Shown here piece after piece: positions 59,569 to 64,000 of a DNA stretch of 64,000 bases. Below the pieces are notes generated by a model. That model did not search any database, had not been told where the DNA came from, and saw nothing but the letters and a program-made list of their open reading frames with translations. Source of the stretch: Deinococcus cellulosilyticus NBRC 106333 = KACC 11606 (GTDB taxonomy: Bacteria > Deinococcota > Deinococci > Deinococcales > Deinococcaceae); NCBI RefSeq assembly GCF_007990775.1, contig NZ_BJXB01000001.1, positions 62,001 to 126,000 of the forward strand, read 5' to 3'. How positions within the stretch are numbered: the first letter of the stretch is position 1; every line of letters begins with the position of its first letter. A program made the translations under genes and the position numbers.

Positions 59569-61311
59569 TCAAGTGACTGGATTATAGGTGCGGTACACCG
59601 GAGCCCACTCCGGTTCCAGCAGGGCCTGTTGCATCTCTTCAGGTGTGCGGGTTGCCAGACCCATTGCTGCTGCTTTTTCAGCCACCCGAATGGCAACCTG
59701 CTGATTGGCCTGGAAAAGATCGGCGATGCGGGGAAAAACAGCCCCATCTGCCAGACGTTCAGGGGTCACGGCAGCAGCAAGGGCAAACGCTGCGGCTGTG
59801 AAGAGTTCACTGGGAATGGATGTGGCCCCTGCCGCCTGCACGCCCCAGCCCACCCCCGGGAAAATGAAGGTGTTGTTTCCCTGCCCGATCTTGAAGATCC
59901 TGTCCTGGTGGTACACATCTGGGAATGGGCTGCCCGTGGCCACAATGGCCTGACCATCGGTCCATTGAAGGGCCAGTTCGGGTGTCACCTCTGCCAGATG
60001 GGTGGGATTTGAGAGGGCGAAGATGATGGGTCTTGAGGTGTTGGCATGCACCGCCTGAACAATCTCCTCACTGAATGCACCTCCTGCACCAGACAGGCCC
60101 AGCAACACGGTGATTCCTGCCTGCTGAATGGTTTCCAGCATGCTGGGGATGGTGCCTGAAAAAGTCCAGCCTGCGATGTCCTCTGGTGTCTTCGCAAAAA
60201 ATTGATGGTGAGGTTCAACCCTGGGGTGGCCCTGCATCATCAGGCCATTTCTGCCCATCAGGTGGATGCGGCTCCGGGCCTCTTCTGAGGTCAAACCCAG
60301 CTGAACCAGACCATGGTAGACCTGCCAGGCCACTCCCATCCCCCCAGCACCTGCCCCGAGAATCAGGAATTTCTGCTCTGTAAGGGTCCTTCCATGATCT
60401 GTGGCTGCAATCAGACCAGCAAGGGCAGTCGCTCCTGTACCCTGAATGTCATCATTGAAACTGGGAAGCTGATCCTGGTACCGTTCCAGAACAGCAAAAG
60501 CATTTCCACGGCTGAAATCCTCCCACTGGATGATGGCCTGCGGGAAACGTTTCTTGAAGGCCGTCACGAATGCATCCAGGATTTCAAAATAGGCTTCTCC
60601 CCGGAGGCGTGGCTCACGGATTCCAAGGTAATAAGGATCATTCAGGAGATCCTGGTTGTCTGTACCCACATCAAACACCACAGGAAGGGTGCGGGCAGGA
60701 TCAAAACCTGCCACCAGGGTGTACAGGGTCAGTTTGCCAATGCTGATCCCAATGCCTCCAAAACCCTGGTCCCCGATGCCCAGAATGCCCTCTGCATCTG
60801 TGGCCACCACCAGTTCGGTGTCATCATATTCCTCAAGCATTGCATCCAGTCGGGTGTAATTTTCGCGGGTCACCACCAGACCACGGGGTTCACGAAAATT
60901 GGTGCTGTAGGTCTGGATGGCTTCACCCACCGTTGGGGTGTAGACGATGGGGAGCATCTCCTCCACATGGCGGTTGAGGAGGGCGTAATAGAGGGTGCGG
61001 TTGTACTCCTGCAGGGACCTCAGGAACAGGTGTTTTTCCAGAGGGGTGTGGTTCTCCCGGTACTGGGCATACATGCGCTCCACCTGCTCTTCGAGGGTTT
61101 CCACCCTCGGGGGCAGGCGGCCTTCGAGATGAAACAGAATGCGCTCTTCTGGCGTGAAGGCCGTTCCTTTGTTTAAAAAAGGGTCCTGCAGCAGGGCGCG
61201 GCCTTGAAGGGAAACAGTCAGCTTTGTTTTCACATCCACCTCCGGGCGGGCTCCAGAGTGGCTGACGGCGGTCAGGAGAAGAGACGGTGTTGCCATGCGG
61301 CTGCAGAACAT
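59569..61311 (-). CDS. NAD(P)-dependent malic enzyme (oxaloacetate-decarboxylating)
   Basis: A 580-residue cytoplasmic enzyme that converts malate to pyruvate and CO2. Malic-enzyme signatures are YTPTVGEAIQTYS, the metal/substrate loop FNDDIQGTGATALAGL, the nucleotide-binding motif ILGAGAGGMGVA, and FALSNPTHLAEVTPELA. The length matches the large SfcA/MaeA type. Starts at 61311 and 61296 are both possible, and neither has a clear Shine-Dalgarno. It stands alone. Confidence 0.94.
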   Translation of the reverse strand: MFCSRMATPSLLLTAVSHSGARPEVDVKTKLTVSLQGRALLQDPFLNKGTAFTPEERILFHLEGRLPPRVETLEEQVERMYAQYRENHTPLEKHLFLRSLQEYNRTLYYALLNRHVEEMLPIVYTPTVGEAIQTYSTNFREPRGLVVTRENYTRLDAMLEEYDDTELVVATDAEGILGIGDQGFGGIGISIGKLTLYTLVAGFDPARTLPVVFDVGTDNQDLLNDPYYLGIREPRLRGEAYFEILDAFVTAFKKRFPQAIIQWEDFSRGNAFAVLERYQDQLPSFNDDIQGTGATALAGLIAATDHGRTLTEQKFLILGAGAGGMGVAWQVYHGLVQLGLTSEEARSRIHLMGRNGLMMQGHPRVEPHHQFFAKTPEDIAGWTFSGTIPSMLETIQQAGITVLLGLSGAGGAFSEEIVQAVHANTSRPIIFALSNPTHLAEVTPELALQWTDGQAIVATGSPFPDVYHQDRIFKIGQGNNTFIFPGVGWGVQAAGATSIPSELFTAAAFALAAAVTPERLADGAVFPRIADLFQANQQVAIRVAEKAAAMGLATRTPEEMQQALLEPEWAPVYRTYNPVT

Positions 61312-61563
61312 CTCGTGCCGGGGTCAGAAAAAACGCTCTGGGCGAAAGGTTGCAACACAATACCTTTTTAGGGGCAAAAGGCAAAACCGTGTAGTGACAC
61401 ATGACTACACGGCTCCAGCACTGAAGGTGGAGTGTCCTGGCCACCACATCTTTTTCATTCTGTCTTGAGGCACCAGGGGATTCAACACAACTACCGTTTT
61501 GCACAGGATTCTTCACAACAATGGTTGTGAACACAGGGACTGGTAATTCTGTTAAAAACATAA
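61312..61563. other. Intergenic region with two dyads
   Basis: No gene is supported. CCGTGTAGT / ACTACACGG (61387-61412) forms a 9-bp stem. TTCACAACAATGGTTGTGAA (61512-61531) is a palindrome with 8-bp arms, about 30 bases upstream of the -10 box of the RecT-like gene, and could be its operator. It does not match the known Deinococcus radiation/desiccation motif. Confidence 0.5.
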
Positions 61564-61569
61564 TATAAT
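61564..61569 (+). promoter_or_regulatory. -10 box TATAAT of the RecT-like locus
   Basis: A perfect hexamer with only a weak -35 (TGGTAA, 17 bases upstream). It gives a leader of about 90 bases to the ATG at 61667. Confidence 0.6.
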
Positions 61570-61666
61570 GGTTGTACTTCGCAAGGAGGCCCGACTCTGG
61601 CCTCCCCCAAGACCTCTACACAACTCGACCCAGTACCGCACTGGGAACACCATTCAGGAGAACTGC

Positions 61667-61918
61667 ATGACCCAGTTGGCCACCATTGATGCTTTTTCAC
61701 CCCAGCGCTTCCAGGTGATGTGCCAGATGGCAGAAGTCTTCATTCGCTCCCGCATGCTGCCCCCCTCCATCCAGACACCCGAACAGGCCATTGTGATCAT
61801 GGTCAAGGGTCAGGAACTCGGGCTGCAGCCCCTGCAGGCCCTCAACGGCATCAACGTGATTCAGGGGATATTGGGGGTTACCAATGGTAAAATGAGCCAT
61901 GCCCATTCCTTTCCATGA
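61667..61918 (+). pseudogene. Truncated 5' fragment of a RecT-like gene (native 5' end)
   Basis: An 83-codon frame. Its first about 67 codons (MTQLATIDAFSPQRFQVM to ALNGINVIQG) correspond to the N-terminus of the RecT-like protein at 62704-63552: 21 of the last 31 aligned residues are identical. After VIQG the frame runs into unrelated sequence (ILGVTNGKMSHAHSFP) and stops. AGGAG lies 6 bases before the ATG. The base composition is like the host (38/60 GC in 61801-61860). This is the displaced original start of the gene, cut off by the inserted HNH endonuclease. It may still be translated and so couple into the endonuclease frame. Confidence 0.82.
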
Positions 61919-62915
61919 TTCAGAGAACAATCCAAGTGATTTAGATAATATTTACTCGAAACAATGCAGACGCTGCCAAGAAGAAAAATCATTAAACGAG
62001 TTTAGTCCCAACAAGAAACGGCGAGATGGCAGACAAAGTTATTGCCGAAAATGTACCAGGGAATATATGAATAAGAAAAATCATGAAAATCTCGAACAAA
62101 CTCGACAAAAACACAGAGAATACTATCAGAAAAATTCAGATTCTCGCCGCGCTTCAGCCAAACGTTACGCCGATAGCAATCGAGAGCAAATCCGCTTTAA
62201 GGCAAAAACAAAGCGCTCAGAGAATTTAGAGCTTTTCAGATCTCAAGAACGCATTCGCTACTGGAAGTGTCCAGAAAAACACCGCATGGCCAAACTCGCA
62301 TATTGGCACAACAATGAAAGCACTCGATTAGCACGCCAAAGAAATAGACAAAGACCAGAAATAAAAGCAAAAGGCAGACAAGCCATTAAACAATGGAGAT
62401 TACGAAATCCCCATATAGTCAAGAGACAAACCCAAAACAGGCGTGCTCTATTACTTAAAGCAAATGGATTCTTTAGCAATCAGGATGTTATTTCTATATA
62501 TAATCAGCAAAATGGGTTATGTTTATATTGCTATAAGGAACTACATGGGAAGTATAGCTTAGATCATAAAATTCCTCTTAGTCGCGGCGGCACCAATTGG
62601 CCTAGCAACCTAGCCTGTACCTGCATGCTCTGTAATTACTCGAAGGGGAACAAGACCCCCGAAGAATACATCCTTTATCGCCAATCTCTCAAGGAGGAAT
62701 CACATGAAGCAAAACCCTAACATCATCGAGGTCATCTCGAAGCTCGAAAATTTCCACGCCTTTGGTCGTCTGCTGATCAATAGTGGCCTTTTGTCGCCAG
62801 CAGTTAATACTCCAGAGAAAGCTGTAGTGATTATTCTTAAAGGTGCAGAGTTAGGAATTGAGCCATTAGCAGCTCTAAACGGTATCTCTATTATTCAAGG
62901 AAAGCCTGTTGTTTC
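61868..62915. mobile_element. HNH endonuclease insertion carrying a replacement 5' coding segment
   Basis: The limits are approximate: the left edge is where similarity to the host gene ends (after ATTCAGGG) and the right edge is where composition returns to host-like. Contents are the HNH gene and an AT-rich, diverged copy of the first about 70 codons of the RecT-like gene, with its own ribosome-binding site. GC by hand count: 17/60 in 62461-62520 (HNH), 24/60 in 62821-62880 (copy) against 38/60 in the homologous host stretch 61801-61860 and 36/60 in 63301-63360. No transposase, terminal repeat or ribozyme core is visible. Confidence 0.72.
61899..62720 (+). CDS. HNH endonuclease, homing-type
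   Basis: A 273-residue protein. An N-terminal zinc-knuckle-like domain (CRRCQEEKSLNEFSPNKK, then SYCRKCTREY; residues about 23-55) is followed by a long basic helical linker rich in Arg, Lys and Gln (about 58-190). The C-terminal HNH domain is CLYCYKELHGKYSLDHKIPLSRGG, then NLACTCMLCNYSKGNKTP. The gene is strongly AT-rich compared with its surroundings, which signals recent transfer. It overlaps the truncated host fragment by 20 bases and the rebuilt gene by 17 bases, so all three frames may be translated from one message. TAAAAT lies 5 bases before the ATG; there is no clear Shine-Dalgarno. It probably cuts the uninterrupted host allele near the insertion point. Confidence 0.85.
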   Translation: MPIPFHDSENNPSDLDNIYSKQCRRCQEEKSLNEFSPNKKRRDGRQSYCRKCTREYMNKKNHENLEQTRQKHREYYQKNSDSRRASAKRYADSNREQIRFKAKTKRSENLELFRSQERIRYWKCPEKHRMAKLAYWHNNESTRLARQRNRQRPEIKAKGRQAIKQWRLRNPHIVKRQTQNRRALLLKANGFFSNQDVISIYNQQNGLCLYCYKELHGKYSLDHKIPLSRGGTNWPSNLACTCMLCNYSKGNKTPEEYILYRQSLKEESHEAKP

Positions 62916-63552
62916 ACCCCAGCTGATGCTGTCTCTGATCAACCGCAGCGGAAAACTTGAAGACATCAAGTTCGAGATTGGGGCAGATTATGTGTCCTGC
63001 ACCATGAAACGCTGGGACCGCACACCGCACACCGAACGTTTCGGAGCCAAAGAAGCCCAGATGATGGGTTTGATCGGCAAAGACAACTACAAACGCCAGC
63101 CCCTGGTGATGTACAAATGGCGAGCAGTGGCCGCATGTGCCCGTGTGAGCTTCCCGGACATCATCGACGGCCTGTACACCCCCGAAGAGATGGGCGCAGA
63201 CGTGGTGGTTGATGAAGAAGGCACCATGACCATCCAGACTCCACAGGTTCAGGAAAAAACCCTGAGCCCAGAAGCTGCCCAGCGACTGACCGCCGCCCTG
63301 GTGAAATTCGGGGTGGAGGATGCCGCAAAACTCGCCACCTCTGTGCTGGGACGCGACATCAGGGAACTGACCAGCCTCACCAAAACCGAGGGCACCCAGA
63401 TCTTCGAGTTCGCCAAACAGAACTTCGAGACCGCCCAGAAGGCCCTGGAAGAGCAGGCCAGCGAAGAGAAACCTGAAGCAAAGGCCCCAAAAGCCAGCAA
63501 AAAGACCAAAGAAGACAAGGCTGAAGACAGCGAAAACCTCAAAGCAGGCTGA
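62704..63552 (+). CDS. RecT-like single-strand annealing protein, chimeric gene
   Basis: A 282-residue protein of the phage RecT-like recombinase type. Family features are PEKAVVIILKGAELGIEPLAALNGISIIQGKPVVSPQLM, an acidic middle, KDNYKRQPLVMYKWRAVAACARVSFPD and GLYTPEEMGAD. The C-terminal about 60 residues are a charged Lys/Glu/Ala tail. AAGGAGGA lies 5 bases before the ATG at 62704. The first about 70 codons are AT-rich like the HNH gene, and the rest is host-like, with the switch near 62915-62935. The reading frame is intact, so the host function is probably preserved. The role is likely annealing of single-stranded DNA in repair or phage-type recombination; this is inferred from family resemblance. 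Confidence 0.82.
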   Translation: MKQNPNIIEVISKLENFHAFGRLLINSGLLSPAVNTPEKAVVIILKGAELGIEPLAALNGISIIQGKPVVSPQLMLSLINRSGKLEDIKFEIGADYVSCTMKRWDRTPHTERFGAKEAQMMGLIGKDNYKRQPLVMYKWRAVAACARVSFPDIIDGLYTPEEMGADVVVDEEGTMTIQTPQVQEKTLSPEAAQRLTAALVKFGVEDAAKLATSVLGRDIRELTSLTKTEGTQIFEFAKQNFETAQKALEEQASEEKPEAKAPKASKKTKEDKAEDSENLKAG

Positions 63553-63569
63553 TCCCTCATCTTGCCCCT

Positions 63570-63597
63570 CTCCCCTGTTCATCAGGGGAGTTTTTTT
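63570..63597 (+). terminator. Rho-independent terminator after the RecT-like gene
   Basis: An 8-bp stem CTCCCCTG / CAGGGGAG, loop TTCAT, followed by seven T. Confidence 0.92.
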
Positions 63598-63652
63598 GTT
63601 CCCCGATCAGGGTCAGCGCAAAGTCGCTGATGGGTCGTTGTCGCCTGAAAAA

Positions 63653-63815
63653 GCCGTCAGCCCTCAGCGGTCAGCGCAACAACACCTGTATGCTCTCACT
63701 TCAGCCAGACACTATGGCTGCTTTGTCCTCCAGTACAGTTCAAAATCTTTCATTGGCCTCTTGCAAGAGCATCAAAACCTCTTGTGCTGATGGCTGAGCG
63801 CTGAACGCTGATCGC
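63653..63815. repeat. Iterated GCTGA repeats in inverted arrangement
   Basis: GCCGTCAGCCCTCAGCGGTC and the following bases (63653-63677) read on the reverse strand as repeated GCTGA units; GGCTGAGCGCTGAACGCTGA (within 63786-63815) repeats the unit on the forward strand. The 108 bases between hold no gene. It is probably a dispersed repeat pair of the kind scattered in Deinococcus genomes. Confidence 0.5.
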
Positions 63816-63898
63816 TCCACGCCATCTGCATGGCCGGACTTTGCTCTGACCTGTGCCCCCGATTGACATTCCTCTCTGCGACCCTGCATGGTAAGGCG

Positions 63899-64000
63899 AT
63901 GTGGAGCATCCAGAACAAACTGCTGCTGCTCTGTCTGGGCGTGGTGCTCAGCGGGTTTGCTGTGGCTTCTGTGCTGACCGGGGTGTTCTACCAGCGGATG
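63899..64000 (+). CDS. Membrane protein, 3'-partial; possible sensor kinase
   Basis: The first 34 codons of a gene cut by the window edge. MWSIQNKLLLLCLGVVLSGFAVASVLTGVFYQRM has the short basic head and first transmembrane helix common in membrane sensor kinases and chemoreceptors. TAAGG lies 3-4 bases before the ATG, and TTGACA (63863-63868) is a possible -35. The function cannot be confirmed from this fragment. Confidence 0.5.
   Translation, partial: MWSIQNKLLLLCLGVVLSGFAVASVLTGVFYQRM

Noticed and set aside
61512..61531. Radiation/desiccation response motif before the RecT-like gene
   Set aside because: The palindrome TTCACAACAATGGTTGTGAA differs from the known TTATGTCATTGACATAA consensus in most arm positions; it may be an operator but not this one.
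61868..62902. Group I intron or intein interrupting the RecT-like gene
   Set aside because: Only about 30 bases precede the HNH frame and none follow it before the new start codon, so there is no room for a ribozyme core. The frames are different, so no protein splicing is possible. The second start with its own RBS makes splicing unnecessary.
61667..63552. Simple tandem duplication of the RecT-like gene
   Set aside because: Only the first about 67 codons are duplicated, and the two copies differ sharply in base composition and at about a third of residues. This fits import of a diverged segment with the HNH gene rather than local duplication.

Overview
The window looks like chromosomal DNA of a Deinococcus-group bacterium. 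The reasons are its GC-rich, strongly biased codon use, several genes whose -10 box lies 5-12 bases before the start codon, dispersed short repeats between genes, and a soil saprophyte gene set. The species cannot be fixed from the sequence alone. No rRNA, tRNA, CRISPR array or phage structural gene was recognised.

Layout. 1-3.0 kb: pyruvate formate-lyase (5' end outside the window) and its activating enzyme. 3.1-7.5 kb: a very large cysteine-free alpha-2-macroglobulin-like secreted protein. 7.6-10.9 kb: a winged-helix regulator divergent from an MFS transporter, a Notum/pectin-acetylesterase-like enzyme and a small protein. 11-23.3 kb: a sugar locus with an Opp-type ABC transporter (solute-binding protein, permease, permease-ATPase fusion, ATPase), a GH99/71-like hydrolase, a GH31 alpha-glucosidase, a LacI-type and a ROK-type regulator. 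These share a TGAACGTTCA operator placed at the start points of three promoters.

23.3-40.4 kb: a beta-mannan utilisation locus. It encodes an esterase, phosphomannose isomerase, ROK sugar kinase, MalEFG-type ABC transporter, two secreted GH5 enzymes, two related lipoproteins, a GH2 beta-mannosidase and a GH26 lipoprotein mannanase. Two LacI regulators that are 85% identical (283/332, hand count) bracket the catabolic genes. The operator TTGTTC-N3-GAACAA lies before the transporter operon and the GH26 gene, and a one-mismatch copy lies before each regulator. The inferred flow is: GH26 cuts mannan outside, the ABC system imports oligomers, GH2 releases mannose, the kinase makes mannose-6-P, and ManA makes fructose-6-P.

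40.7-54.7 kb: a fabF-thioesterase-tetR operon with a perfect dyad in its promoter, an SDR and a metallo-beta-lactamase-fold hydrolase, a MocR regulator divergent from a PLP decarboxylase, a flavoprotein dehydrogenase, several small proteins, a HigA-like protein, and a MerR regulator divergent from a DUF2268-type metallopeptidase whose promoter has the 19-bp MerR spacer. 54.7-59.3 kb: an orphan response regulator, an Asn/Gly-repeat protein and a four-gene minor pilin operon. 59.6-61.3 kb: malic enzyme.

The most unusual locus is 61.67-63.55 kb. A RecT-like gene is broken after its first ~67 codons by an AT-rich HNH endonuclease gene. Directly behind that gene a second start codon opens a diverged, AT-rich copy of the same ~67 codons, fused in frame to the GC-rich remainder of the host gene. 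This reads as a mobile endonuclease that carries its own replacement 5' coding segment and so rebuilds the gene it interrupts.
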